Source: Sulfurihydrogenibium subterraneum DSM 15120 (GTDB lineage: Bacteria; Aquificota; Aquificia; Aquificales; Hydrogenothermaceae). Taken from it: 64,000 nucleotides of DNA. The translations under genes and the position numbers were made by a program. The stretch's first letter is position 1. Each line of letters starts with the position of its first letter. Location: the NCBI RefSeq assembly GCF_000619805.1, contig NZ_JHUV01000013.1:1-64000 (forward strand), given 5' to 3'. The notes under the pieces are model-generated. The model worked only from the letters and a program-made list of their open reading frames with translations, searched no databases and was not told the origin of the DNA. Below, piece by piece: positions 23,728 through 33,128 of this stretch.

Positions 23728-26298
23728 CAGTTGCTCTTGAACTGCTTTTAAAAGGGTCGTATCTGTTATTTTTTCTTTATTCTTTGTCCTTACATAAAAA
23801 GAGTCTCTTGCCCTAAGTCCCTGTGTAGAAGCTTTAACCATATGGACGTATATATCAAAAGAAGCAAAAACTCTTATAATGTCAAAAAGTAGTCCTATTC
23901 TGTCTTCTGCTGATACGTCAAAAATAGTGTATCCTTCTGACATTTCATTGTCTATTTTGACAAAGATAGGTGGTGGGACAGTACTTGCTTTAAATCCTTT
24001 TGGTCTTTTTACTGTTATCTTTTCAAAGTAAGAAGGTTCTTTCATAACATTTTCTAAAATCTCAACAAATCTATTAAATCTACTTTCATCTACAGCTTCA
24101 AGACTTGATGTAGAGATTTGCAGGTCTACAAGGTAAACTCCATCGTTTCTCTCAAAACTGTAAGCTGTAAGTATGTTTATTCCAAGGTAAGACAAAATAC
24201 CTGTAATTATTAGCAGTGGATTATCAATATCTCTAACTGCTATTACAATATTAGAATAGCCAGCTCCTGTATTTTTTTCAAAATCTACGCTAAATTTATC
24301 GTCTGAAGATAAAAGTTTGTCTTCTAACTTAACATGTTTAACTATGTCATCGATTGGGGTTGAGATTATGTAGTAATCTGACAATCTGTTTATGTGCTTT
24401 TGTGCTTTCTCTTTTCCTAACTCTAATATTAGTATTTCTAAAATTTTATCTTTTTTTTCTTCTACTTTCTTTTCTATAGACTCTAAACTTCCTTCTGTTA
24501 AAAACTGAATGGATTTAGTATATAACTCTATTAGTAATGCAAATTTCCAATCGTTCCAAGCTCCTGGTCCTACTGCGTTTGCATCACAGTAAGTTAAAAC
24601 TGTAAGCATATTTAAAAGTTCTTTGTTTTTTATAAGTTTTACAAACTCTGTTATTACTTTTGGCTCGTGAAGATTTCTTCTTTGGGAGATGTGTGCCATA
24701 TCAAGATGATGCCTTACTAAAAAAGATACAGTCTCTATATCAGAAGGAGGATATCCAAACCTTTCTAATATATCTCTACTTAAAACCGATCCAAGTTCAC
24801 TGTGGTCTGTTTTATGCCCTTTTCCTATATCGTGTAAGAATACAGCCCATATAAGAAGGTCTTTTCTTTCTATCTCTTTGTATATCTCATAAATCTGTTT
24901 CTTTTGAGGGCTGTCTATTCTTTGAAGATTTTCTAACTCTTCTAATGCTTTTATTGCGTGGGCATCTGTTGTGTACTTGTGGTAATGGTCGTACTGAAAG
25001 TGGCATCTTTGATATCCAAACTCTGGAATAATGTCATCTAAGACATAAAAGTCTTGCATCTTTTTAAGAGTTCTTGGAAGATTTGAGATATTGGAAAAAA
25101 TTTCTCTTATTAATGCTTCTTCTTCCTCTGTTAAAACTTTATTTTTTAAAACTCTTTCATTTTTTCTTAAAAGATACTCAAGGGTTGAAGAGAAGTTTAA
25201 TCCATAATTTTTGTAGTATTTAAAGGCTTTTAAAATGTTTACTGGGTCTCTTTCAAACTTTTTTGGGTCTAATACGTCTATCTCTTTTGACGTTCTTATA
25301 AAGACGTTGTCTATTGGTATGTACTCTTCGTAAGGATTTTCTTGTTCAATAAGGTTTTTTAGTATTCTGTTGGTTATGTTATTTATAGATTTAGCATTTA
25401 GGTAATAAAGTCTCATCATTCTTTCAACACTTTCTCTGAGTTCTTCGAAATCTGCGTTAGGGCTTGCATATCCTAATTTTTTAGCTACTTCTTCTTGTAG
25501 TGGGAATGTAAGGACATCGCATTTTTTATTACATAAAAGGTGCATCTGGTTTCTTATTTTAAGAAGGTAATCATAGGCGTTCATAAGCTCTATGTACTCT
25601 TCTTCAAGTATTATCTGTTTTTCTACAAAGTATTTATAATCGTTAACATCGTCTAAAACTTTTGCTATCCAGTATACTTCGTGAAAGTCTCTTAAGCCAC
25701 CTTCACCTTCTTTAACGTGGGGTTCCATCATGTATATACTACTTCCTGTGTTTTGATATCTGATTTTTCTTGATTTTAAAGTTGCTTCTATATAAGCTCT
25801 TCTTCTTGATTTAATTAGTTTTTTAAATCTGTCTGTTAATGTTTTAAAAATTTCTTCGTTTCCGCATAAAAATCTTCCTTGAAGTAAAGCGGTTGCAACT
25901 GTTAAGTCTTCTTTTGATAGGTCTAAAAATGTTTTTATGTTTCTAGGAGAAAATCCAATGTCAACTTTTAAATCAAGTAAACAGTAGTAAAAGTTTTCTA
26001 TGCCTGCTTTTAGCTTTGATATATCTTCGTGAGTATATACGATAGATATGTCTATATCTGATTTAAAACACAGCTCCCTTCTTCCGTATCCACCCAAAAC
26101 AATTATAGCTATATTTTCTAAATCTGGAAAAGATATTTTTGCAAACTCTTTAATAGTTTCATCTGTAAGGTCAGAGAGCTGTCTGACTATCTCTAAACCA
26201 CTTTCCCCTGCATAATGTTTTAGGATAAGTTCTTTCTTTTTTTCGTTGTAGTTACTAAGTATCCTTTTCTTTGTGTCTAAATCTAAAACTTCTACCAT
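23707..26298 (-). CDS. glnD: Bifunctional PII uridylyltransferase / uridylyl-removing enzyme
   Basis: GlnD senses glutamine and modifies PII proteins, linking nitrogen status to glutamine synthetase. At 863 residues it has family length. The nucleotidyltransferase motif is LGGYGRRELCFKSDIDISI (about 67-85), EGEGGLRDFHEVYW follows, then an HD domain with FLHDIGKGHKTDHSELG (about 483), and two C-terminal ACT domains (about 690-860). No glnB or glnA is in the window. It stands alone on the minus strand. Confidence 0.95.
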   Translation of the reverse strand: MVEVLDLDTKKRILSNYNEKKKELILKHYAGESGLEIVRQLSDLTDETIKEFAKISFPDLENIAIIVLGGYGRRELCFKSDIDISIVYTHEDISKLKAGIENFYYCLLDLKVDIGFSPRNIKTFLDLSKEDLTVATALLQGRFLCGNEEIFKTLTDRFKKLIKSRRRAYIEATLKSRKIRYQNTGSSIYMMEPHVKEGEGGLRDFHEVYWIAKVLDDVNDYKYFVEKQIILEEEYIELMNAYDYLLKIRNQMHLLCNKKCDVLTFPLQEEVAKKLGYASPNADFEELRESVERMMRLYYLNAKSINNITNRILKNLIEQENPYEEYIPIDNVFIRTSKEIDVLDPKKFERDPVNILKAFKYYKNYGLNFSSTLEYLLRKNERVLKNKVLTEEEEALIREIFSNISNLPRTLKKMQDFYVLDDIIPEFGYQRCHFQYDHYHKYTTDAHAIKALEELENLQRIDSPQKKQIYEIYKEIERKDLLIWAVFLHDIGKGHKTDHSELGSVLSRDILERFGYPPSDIETVSFLVRHHLDMAHISQRRNLHEPKVITEFVKLIKNKELLNMLTVLTYCDANAVGPGAWNDWKFALLIELYTKSIQFLTEGSLESIEKKVEEKKDKILEILILELGKEKAQKHINRLSDYYIISTPIDDIVKHVKLEDKLLSSDDKFSVDFEKNTGAGYSNIVIAVRDIDNPLLIITGILSYLGINILTAYSFERNDGVYLVDLQISTSSLEAVDESRFNRFVEILENVMKEPSYFEKITVKRPKGFKASTVPPPIFVKIDNEMSEGYTIFDVSAEDRIGLLFDIIRVFASFDIYVHMVKASTQGLRARDSFYVRTKNKEKITDTTLLKAVQEQLLEVIKS

Positions 26299-26331
26299 TT
26301 TTAAAAACCTCTTAAACTAATTTTATCACAG

Positions 26332-26340
26332 TGGTATAAT
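26332..26340 (+). promoter_or_regulatory. Extended -10 promoter directly before the pgeF start
   Basis: TGGTATAAT ends six bases before the pgeF ATG, so transcription should start at or within a base or two of the start codon. A weak TTAAAC lies 17 bases further up. No Shine-Dalgarno is present, pointing to a leaderless mRNA. Confidence 0.5.
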
Positions 26341-26346
26341 TTTTTT

Positions 26347-26973
26347 ATGAGATTTTATACGTTTGATAACATTTTAATAGCTTTTACAGAAAAACAAGAT
26401 TTAAATCAGAGAGAGGAAAAAAACCGTTTACCTTTAAAGAATCATCTTAATGTAGATACTATACACATACCAAACCAGAAACACTCAAATAAAGTTGTAA
26501 AGATAGAAGAAGACTTAACTCAGGAATGTGATGGTATTTACACAGACAAAAAAAATACAGCTATAGGTGTTCTTACTGCAGACTGTATTCCGATAGTGCT
26601 GTTTAACAGTAAAGAGTTAGCAGTTATACACGCAGGGTGGAGAGGACTTTTTGATGGTATTATAGAAAATGGTTTTAGTCTTTTTAAAGATAAAAACGTT
26701 AAGGCATTTATTGGTGCCTGTATTAGAGGTTGTTGTTATGAAGTTGATAAACAGTTTGTAAACGATTTGAATATATCCGATAAATTTTATAAAATATACA
26801 ACGATAAACCTTACTTAGATTTAGTTGCTGTAGCTATAAGTATACTGAAAAAACTCTCTGTAAAAGATATTTACGATATTGGAGAGTGTACAAAGTGTAG
26901 TGGGAAGTTTTTCTCCTACAGAAACGGAGATTTTGAAAGTAGAATACTTACAGCTGCTGTTATTAAGGAGTGA
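26347..26973 (+). CDS. pgeF: YfiH/PgeF family (peptidoglycan editing / purine nucleoside phosphorylase-like)
   Basis: A 208-residue member of the DUF152/YfiH (laccase-domain) family. The metal and active-site residues are seen in IPNQKHSNKV (His), LTADCIPIVLF (Cys) and AVIHAGWRGLFDG (His), with GACIRGCCYEV and the closing FFSYRNGDFESR. Family members have been reported to correct misincorporated peptidoglycan residues, and others to act as purine nucleoside phosphorylases. It probably has a leaderless transcript and heads an operon with accD, mobB and acyP. Confidence 0.88.
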   Translation: MRFYTFDNILIAFTEKQDLNQREEKNRLPLKNHLNVDTIHIPNQKHSNKVVKIEEDLTQECDGIYTDKKNTAIGVLTADCIPIVLFNSKELAVIHAGWRGLFDGIIENGFSLFKDKNVKAFIGACIRGCCYEVDKQFVNDLNISDKFYKIYNDKPYLDLVAVAISILKKLSVKDIYDIGECTKCSGKFFSYRNGDFESRILTAAVIKE

Positions 26974-26975
26974 AA

Positions 26976-27812
26976 ATGGGCTTAAAAGATTTTATCGACA
27001 AAATAAAAGGAAGAAGAAAGTTAAAAATAGAAGAAGGGTCTTGGATTAAGTGTGAAAAGTGTAAAACACTTCTTTACATAGAAGACCTTCTTAAAAATCT
27101 AAAAATATGTCCCCACTGTGGTTATACATTTAGAATGTCTGCAAAAGAAAGAGTAGACTCTCTCTTAGATAAAGTTTATTCCTACGACATTTTCTCTAAG
27201 ATAAAGCCTGTTGATATACTTAACTTTAAAGATACAAAAAGGTACAAAGACAGGATTAAAGAATATCAAGAAAAAACAGGATTAAACGATGCAATAATAA
27301 TTGCAAACGGTCTTATTTACGATAGAGAGGTAGTGATAGCCTCTATGGATTTTAACTTTATGGGTGGAAGTATGGGAAGTGTTGTAGGGGCAAAGTTTGT
27401 AAGAGGTGTTGAGTTTGCAATAGAAAAAAAGATTCCTTTTATATTAGTTGCAGCTTCTGGTGGAGCAAGAATGCAAGAAAGCATACTCTCCCTTATGCAG
27501 ATGGCAAAAACAGCTATAGCTATTGACAGACTAAACAAAGCTGGAATACTTTACGTATCAGTCTTAACAGACCCAACTATGGGCGGTGTTTCTGCAAGTT
27601 TTGCATTTTTAGGAGACATTATAATAGCAGAGCCAGAAAGTTTAATAGGATTTGCAGGTCCGAGAGTTATAGAGCAAACAATAAGACAGCAACTACCAGA
27701 AGGCTTCCAAAGAGCAGAGTTTTTACTTGAAAAAGGACAGATTGATATGGTTGTAGATAGAAAAAACTTGAAAAAAACAATATACACACTGATAAAACAC
27801 ACCCATGGATAA
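26976..27812 (+). CDS. accD: Acetyl-CoA carboxylase carboxyltransferase subunit beta
   Basis: AccD with AccA transfers the carboxyl group from biotin to acetyl-CoA, the first step of fatty acid synthesis. The 278-residue protein has an N-terminal zinc finger (CEKC, CPHC; about 24-48) and the crotonase-fold core with MDFNFMGGSMGSVVGAKFVR, ASGGARMQES and DPTMGGVSASFA. The ATG at 26976 follows AAGGAG; a GTG at 26970 is part of the ribosome site. accA is not in the window. Confidence 0.96.
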   Translation: MGLKDFIDKIKGRRKLKIEEGSWIKCEKCKTLLYIEDLLKNLKICPHCGYTFRMSAKERVDSLLDKVYSYDIFSKIKPVDILNFKDTKRYKDRIKEYQEKTGLNDAIIIANGLIYDREVVIASMDFNFMGGSMGSVVGAKFVRGVEFAIEKKIPFILVAASGGARMQESILSLMQMAKTAIAIDRLNKAGILYVSVLTDPTMGGVSASFAFLGDIIIAEPESLIGFAGPRVIEQTIRQQLPEGFQRAEFLLEKGQIDMVVDRKNLKKTIYTLIKHTHG

Positions 27813-28302
27813 ACCAGTAATAGCAATAGTAGGAGCTCACAACAGCGGAAAGACTACTTTTATAGAGAAAGTGGTAAACATTCTGTCAGAAGAAGGCTTC
27901 AACGTCTGCTATATAAAACACGACCCAAAAGGGAAGGCAAAAACAGACACAGAAGGAAAAGACAGTTATAAAGTATATCAAGCTGGAGCAAAGCAAGTTA
28001 TAGTAGCATCTCCTGATAAAGTATCATCTTTTGTAAGACTGCAAGATTATACACTTTTTGACTTTATAAAAAACTTCACGACCCAAAGCGTAGATATTAT
28101 AATAGTAGAAGGATTTAAAACTGTAAAAGGTATCGACAAGTTTGAAGTGATACGAAAAGAAGAAAATAGACAGTTGATGATAAATAAGGAAGATGGATTG
28201 ATTGGTGTTATAACAGACTACTACCAGTACGAGACAGTGTTTGATATTAATAACCCACAAGAATTTGTAATTTTTTTAAAAAATAACTACTTAAAGAGGT
28301 AG
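27805..28302 (+). CDS. mobB: Molybdopterin-guanine dinucleotide biosynthesis adapter MobB
   Basis: A 165-residue P-loop protein with Walker A VGAHNSGKTTFIEKV (about 9-23), YIKHDPKG and a GADSYxxxxAGA-like segment (GKDSYKVYQAGA), as in MobB, which binds GTP and assists MobA. It overlaps accD by 8 bases. Its partner mobA lies at 12429. Confidence 0.9.
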   Translation: MDKPVIAIVGAHNSGKTTFIEKVVNILSEEGFNVCYIKHDPKGKAKTDTEGKDSYKVYQAGAKQVIVASPDKVSSFVRLQDYTLFDFIKNFTTQSVDIIIVEGFKTVKGIDKFEVIRKEENRQLMINKEDGLIGVITDYYQYETVFDINNPQEFVIFLKNNYLKR

Positions 28303-28306
28303 GAAA

Positions 28307-28576
28307 ATGCAACTACATATAATATTTGCAGGAAGAGTTCATGGTGTAGGATTTAGAAAATTTGTAAAAAAAGTAGCAGACCAAATGAACGTAAAAGGTT
28401 TTGTAAGAAATCTTCCTGATGGAACAGTTGAAGTTTTAGCTGAAGCTGACGAAGAGACTTTAAAAAACTTTTTCCAAGCCATAGAAAATGGACCACCTTT
28501 AGCAAGTGTTAATGGTATCAGATACGAATTTTTAGAAAAAGAAGGAGGATTTGATGAGTTTAAAATCGAGTATTAA
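28307..28576 (+). CDS. acyP: Acylphosphatase
   Basis: An 89-residue acylphosphatase, which hydrolyses carboxyl-phosphate bonds. The signature GRVHGVGFRKFVKKVAD carries the catalytic Arg, and GFVRNLPDGTVEVLAEADEE holds the conserved Asn. Length is typical. It starts 5 bases after mobB and overlaps the next gene. Confidence 0.95.
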   Translation: MQLHIIFAGRVHGVGFRKFVKKVADQMNVKGFVRNLPDGTVEVLAEADEETLKNFFQAIENGPPLASVNGIRYEFLEKEGGFDEFKIEY

Positions 28577-29864
28577 AATAGGTTTAGTATCAGCCTTAGT
28601 TCCTATTATAGCTATGGCTGAAGTTTATAAAGTTAAAAAAGGCGATACTTTAGAAAAAATAGCAAAAAAATATAACATAAGTGTTGAGGAAATTAAAAAA
28701 GCTAATAATCTTAAAGACGAAAAAAAATTAAAAGAAGGTATGAAGTTAAACATACCTGTAAAAACTTCTAAAGAAGAGAAGAAGAAAAAACACGAGGTAG
28801 CAGAAGAAACTTACACAGTTAAAAAAGGTGATACCCTTGAAACAATAGCCAAAAAGTACGGGTTAACGGTAAAAGAGATTATGGATTACAACAGTATGAA
28901 AGACGAAAAAATATTCGCAGGTGATGAGCTTAAAATACCTGTAAAAAGGTCAGCTAAGAAAAAAGAAGAAGAGGCAACGCCTCAAATAGACTACTCTAAA
29001 TGTGAAGTATACACCTTAAAAAAAGGTGGAACGTTAAAACATGTATCAAAAAAAACAGGTGTAGATTTATCTATACTTGAAAAATTAAATGATATACCAT
29101 CAAACCAATGGTTAAAAGCAGGAAGTAAAGTATGTATAGCACCTAAAAAAGAAAAAGTAGAAGAAAAAGTATCTAAAACAGAAGATTTAGAAAACTGTAC
29201 AATCATTTACAATCCTACAAAGAAAACGTCATTGGATGAGATAGCAAGAAAGTTCCATACATCTTCAAGAAAACTTAGGAATATTAATAATTTACCATCA
29301 AGTGTAAAATATGTAGAAACAGGACAAAAAATCTGCGTCGCACGAGAAGACATCCTTTCTTCAAAAAACATAGTAGTAGAGGATAAGCATGAAACTATAA
29401 AAGAAGAGACAAGAGTCAAAGAAGAAACTCAAACAAAAGAAGTACCCCTACCTAAAAAAGTTGAACCTAAAGTTGCTAACGGTAATAATTTAGGTGTTAA
29501 ATTAGATTGGCCTGTAAAAGGAAAAGTTGTTGCACCTTTCCAAAATGATGATCAAGTAAGACATCTAGGAATAGATATTCAAACAGATTGTGCAGCTCCT
29601 GTAAAAGCGTCTGAAGATGGTAAAGTGATATATGCAGGAGATGGAATAAAAGCATTTGGTAATTTAGTTGTAATAAGACATAACAATGGACTAACGACAG
29701 TTTACGGATACTTAGACAGTATTAACGTAAAAGAAGGAAGAGTTGTAAGTAAAGGAGAGATGATTGGAACTGCAGGAAAGTTGAAAAATTCAGACAACTG
29801 CGGTATCTACTTTGAAGTTAGAAAAAATGTAACACCTTTAGACCCAATGACAGTTTTAGAATAA
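28554..29864 (+). CDS. NlpD/EnvC-like protein: LysM repeats plus degenerate LytM (M23) domain
   Basis: A 436-residue exported protein with a signal peptide (about 1-22, ending IIAMA). Two clear LysM repeats (VYKVKKGDTLEKIAKKYNIS, about 24-68, and YTVKKGDTLETIAKKYGLT, about 85-128) and two weaker ones follow, then a LytM domain (about 320-436). The zinc site of M23 peptidases is broken: His337/Asp341 remain, but the YAHL His is Tyr386 and the HxH is replaced by Gly417-Ile418-Tyr419. This is the pattern of NlpD/EnvC-type amidase activators rather than of hydrolases. The ATG at 28554 has GGAGG at 28544-28548. It overlaps acyP. Confidence 0.85.
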   Translation: MSLKSSIKIGLVSALVPIIAMAEVYKVKKGDTLEKIAKKYNISVEEIKKANNLKDEKKLKEGMKLNIPVKTSKEEKKKKHEVAEETYTVKKGDTLETIAKKYGLTVKEIMDYNSMKDEKIFAGDELKIPVKRSAKKKEEEATPQIDYSKCEVYTLKKGGTLKHVSKKTGVDLSILEKLNDIPSNQWLKAGSKVCIAPKKEKVEEKVSKTEDLENCTIIYNPTKKTSLDEIARKFHTSSRKLRNINNLPSSVKYVETGQKICVAREDILSSKNIVVEDKHETIKEETRVKEETQTKEVPLPKKVEPKVANGNNLGVKLDWPVKGKVVAPFQNDDQVRHLGIDIQTDCAAPVKASEDGKVIYAGDGIKAFGNLVVIRHNNGLTTVYGYLDSINVKEGRVVSKGEMIGTAGKLKNSDNCGIYFEVRKNVTPLDPMTVLE

Positions 29865-29883
29865 CTTATAAAGGAGTGATAGA

Positions 29884-31083
29884 ATGCCTGAAGAATTTCC
29901 ACGAATTAAAAGACTTCCACAGTACGTATTTGCTGTAGTAAACGATTTAAAAGCAAGACTAAGGAAAGAAGGAGAAGATATTATAGACCTTGGTATGGGA
30001 AATCCGGATTTACCACCAGCACCTCACATAATAGAAAAGCTGTGTGAATCTGCAAAAAAGAAAACAACCCACAGATACTCAATGTCTCAAGGAATACCAA
30101 GGCTTAGAAAAGCGATAACAGATTTTTATAAAAAAAGATATGACGTAGACCTTGACCCAGAAAAAGAAGTGATAATGACGATAGGTTCCAAGGAAGGCTT
30201 GGCTCACTTGATGCTTGCAATGCTTGAACCGGGAGACATTGCAATGGTTCCAAGTCCAAGATACCCTATTCACTACTACGCACCAGTAATAGCAGGAGCA
30301 AGTGTTTTAACCGTACCACTACCTTTAGAAGGTTCTGATAGTGAAAAACAAGAACAGTTTTTAAAAAATATTTATGAAACTTATGAAGACTCTTACCCTG
30401 AGGCAAAAGTCCTTATCCTCAACTTTCCTAACAATCCTACAACTATGACTGTAGATTTGGAGTTTTTTAAAGAGATAGTGGCTTTTGCTAAAAAGAAAAA
30501 TCTCTGGATAATCCACGACCTTGCTTACGGAGACCTGTGTTATGATGGCTATAAAGCACCAAGTATTCTACAAGTAGAAGGAGCCAAAGATGTTGCAGTT
30601 GAAACGTACTCTATGACGAAAGGTTTTTCAATGGCAGGATGGAGGGTTGCTTTTGTCTTAGGAAATGAAACACTTGTGTATAACCTTAAAAGACTTAAAA
30701 GCTACCTTGATTACGGAACGTTTACACCTATTCAAGTAGCAAGTATAATAGCCTTAGAAGGGGATTACTCTGTTGTAGAAAAGGCAAGGGATACTTACTC
30801 TAAGAGGTTGGATATTTTAGTAGATGGGCTAAATAAAGCTGGGTGGCCTGTAGAAAAACCTAAAGCAACTATGTTCTTATGGGCAAAAATTCCAGAAAAA
30901 TTTAGACATTTAGGCTCAATAGAGTTTAGCAAACTTCTTCTAACAGAAGGAAAGGTAGCGGTAGCTCCGGGAATAGGCTTTGGAGAGCACGGAGAAGGTT
31001 ATGTTAGATTTGCAGTAGTTGAAAACGAAAAAAGAATAAGGCAGGCAGTCTCAAACATTAAAAAACTTATGAAAAAATACTGA
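29884..31083 (+). CDS. alaC: Class I aminotransferase, AlaC-like (glutamate-pyruvate type)
   Basis: A 399-residue fold-type I PLP enzyme. The opening FPRIKRLPQYVFAVVNDLKA and IDLGMGNPDLPP are typical of the AlaC branch. NFPNNPTTMTVD contains the conserved Asn, AYGDLCYDGYKAPS the Tyr, and YSMTKGFSMAGWR the PLP Lys. It probably interconverts alanine/pyruvate with glutamate/2-oxoglutarate. Related LL-diaminopimelate or aspartate aminotransferases are possible. GGAG precedes the ATG. Its stop overlaps the start of the permease gene by one base. Confidence 0.88.
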   Translation: MPEEFPRIKRLPQYVFAVVNDLKARLRKEGEDIIDLGMGNPDLPPAPHIIEKLCESAKKKTTHRYSMSQGIPRLRKAITDFYKKRYDVDLDPEKEVIMTIGSKEGLAHLMLAMLEPGDIAMVPSPRYPIHYYAPVIAGASVLTVPLPLEGSDSEKQEQFLKNIYETYEDSYPEAKVLILNFPNNPTTMTVDLEFFKEIVAFAKKKNLWIIHDLAYGDLCYDGYKAPSILQVEGAKDVAVETYSMTKGFSMAGWRVAFVLGNETLVYNLKRLKSYLDYGTFTPIQVASIIALEGDYSVVEKARDTYSKRLDILVDGLNKAGWPVEKPKATMFLWAKIPEKFRHLGSIEFSKLLLTEGKVAVAPGIGFGEHGEGYVRFAVVENEKRIRQAVSNIKKLMKKY

Positions 31084-32069
31084 TGATACTTTACATCTTA
31101 AAAAGACTTTTTCAGATGATCCCTCTTATAGTAGGGATCACTTTTCTTTCTTTTGTTATTATCCAGATGGCACCGGGAGACTATTTAGACCAGCTGAGAA
31201 TGAACCCTCAAATATCTGAATCTACAATTGAAAAACTAAAACAAACTTACGGGTTAGACCAACCTATCCTTATCCAGTACTTTAAATGGCTTTCAAATGC
31301 TATTCTTTTTGACCTTGGTTTTTCTTTTAGTTATAACATGCCAGTTTTAGAGCTTATAAAAGAGAGAGTACCTAATACTTTATTTTTATCAATAACTTCT
31401 GGTTTACTTGCATGGCTACTGGCAGTTCCTCTGGGTATATTTGCAGCTTTAAAGCCTAACTCTGTTGTAGATAAATTTATACAGATATTCTCATTTACGT
31501 TTATGTCTTTACCTTCTTTCTTTTTGGCTTTTTTGTTACTTTTTTTTGCTGTAAAAACAGGTTTACTTCCAACTGGAGGAGCTACAGGTCCTGGATATGA
31601 AAATATGCCTTTTTGGGAGAAAATTTTAGATAGAGTGTGGCATGTTAGCCTTCCTGCTTTTGTCCTTGCTATTACATCTTTAGCTGGATTGATAAGACTT
31701 GTTAGAAGTGCTATGATTGAAGCTCTTGTATCAGAATACGTTCTTTTTGCAAGGGCAAAAGGTTTATCTGAAAAGCAGGTTGTATTAAAACACGCATTAA
31801 GGAACGCCTTAAACCCATTTATAACTATCCTTGGCTTTGAGATAGCATCTTTACTCTCAGGAGCTGCTTTAGTGGAGATTATTGTAAACTGGCCGGGAAT
31901 GGGTATGCTTATGCTTGATGCTGTTTTATCTCAGGATTTGTATCTTGTAATGGGTGGACTTTACATAGGCTCAATAATGCTCATTGTAGGGAATCTTATA
32001 GCTGACTTGCTTCTTGCAAAGTTAGACCCAAGAATAAGACAAAGAGAAGTGGAAGGAATACTAAAGTGA
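31083..32069 (+). CDS. Peptide/nickel-type ABC transporter permease (DppB/OppB family)
   Basis: A 328-residue inner-membrane protein with about six membrane helices. It opens MILYILKRLFQMIPLIVGITF and has YGLDQPILIQYFKWL, the N-terminal pattern of OppB/DppB permeases. The EAA-type coupling loop is ALVSEYVLFARAKGLSEKQV (about 217-236). It forms a pair with the next permease, with 4-base overlap. The substrate could be peptides or metals. No binding protein or ATPase is adjacent; an ATPase of the same class is at 46834. Confidence 0.9.
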   Translation: MILYILKRLFQMIPLIVGITFLSFVIIQMAPGDYLDQLRMNPQISESTIEKLKQTYGLDQPILIQYFKWLSNAILFDLGFSFSYNMPVLELIKERVPNTLFLSITSGLLAWLLAVPLGIFAALKPNSVVDKFIQIFSFTFMSLPSFFLAFLLLFFAVKTGLLPTGGATGPGYENMPFWEKILDRVWHVSLPAFVLAITSLAGLIRLVRSAMIEALVSEYVLFARAKGLSEKQVVLKHALRNALNPFITILGFEIASLLSGAALVEIIVNWPGMGMLMLDAVLSQDLYLVMGGLYIGSIMLIVGNLIADLLLAKLDPRIRQREVEGILK

Positions 32070-33127
32070 AAGAAGTTTTTAAATACATCAAAAAAAATAA
32101 GTTTGCCTACATATCTTTGTACATACTTGGTATATTCTACTTTTCAGCCTTGTTTGCAGACTTTGTAGCACCTTATCCTTACGATATTCAACACAGGGAC
32201 ACTCCTTACCATCCACCAACTCAAATTCACTTTTTTGATGAAAAAGGAAATTTTCACTTAAGACCTTTTGTTTACAAATACGACCTTGTTGACCCTGTTT
32301 TTAAAAGTTATAAAGTAAACTACGATGTTAAATATCCAGTAGAGTTTTTTGTAAGGGGGCATGAGCATTACTTACTTGGATTTATAAAAACAGACCTACA
32401 TCTTTTTGGCGTAAAAGAAGGTAAGATTTTTCTTTTAGGAGCTGATAACTTAGGGAGAGATATATTTTCAAGGATGCTTTATGCATCTCGCATATCTTTA
32501 TCTATTGGTATAATAGGCGTTTTACTTTCTTTTACTATTGGAGCTATTGTAGGTGGAGTAGCTGGATACTTTGGTGGGAAAGTTGATAACATTCTTATGA
32601 GGTTGTCTGAAATAGTAATGTCTTTTCCCGGATTTTATCTTATGCTTGCTTTAAGAGCTGTTTTTCCAATAACTTTATCTTCTGTAGAAGTGTTTTTGCT
32701 AATAGTGGTAATACTTTCTTTTGTTGGTTGGGCTGGACTGGCAAGGGTTATAAGAGGAATGGTTTTATCTATAAGGGAGCAAGAGTACGTATTAGCTGCA
32801 AAATCTTACGGGGCATCGTCTTTCAGAATTATAACAAAACATATAATACCAAACACTTTTTCTTATCTACTTATTGCTGCAACCCTTTCTATACCTGGAT
32901 ACATACTGGGAGAAAGTGCGTTAAGCCTTTTAGGGCTTGGAATACAAGAGCCATATGCAAGCTGGGGTAATATGCTCTCTTCTGCAAGGAGCATCACTGC
33001 CATCTCCTCTTATCCTTGGATACTTGCTCCCGGAGTTGCAATATTTTTAACTATTCTTGCCTTCAACTTGCTGGGAGATGCCTTAAGAGACGCTTTAGAC
33101 CCTAAACTTAAAAGATTGATAAAGTAA
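32066..33127 (+). CDS. Peptide/nickel-type ABC transporter permease (DppC/OppC family) with N-terminal insertion
   Basis: A 353-residue permease. After TM1 (about 15-32) comes a hydrophilic segment of about 85 residues, including FFDEKGNFHLRPFVYKYDL, that shorter DppC proteins lack; longer OppC/YejE-type proteins have a comparable extension. LLGADNLGRDIFSRMLYASRISL marks the start of the transporter core, and the coupling loop is REQEYVLAAKSYGASSFRII. It overlaps the previous gene by 4 bases. It ends just before the convergent metallopeptidase gene. Confidence 0.9.
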   Translation: MKEVFKYIKKNKFAYISLYILGIFYFSALFADFVAPYPYDIQHRDTPYHPPTQIHFFDEKGNFHLRPFVYKYDLVDPVFKSYKVNYDVKYPVEFFVRGHEHYLLGFIKTDLHLFGVKEGKIFLLGADNLGRDIFSRMLYASRISLSIGIIGVLLSFTIGAIVGGVAGYFGGKVDNILMRLSEIVMSFPGFYLMLALRAVFPITLSSVEVFLLIVVILSFVGWAGLARVIRGMVLSIREQEYVLAAKSYGASSFRIITKHIIPNTFSYLLIAATLSIPGYILGESALSLLGLGIQEPYASWGNMLSSARSITAISSYPWILAPGVAIFLTILAFNLLGDALRDALDPKLKRLIK

Positions 33128-33128
33128 G

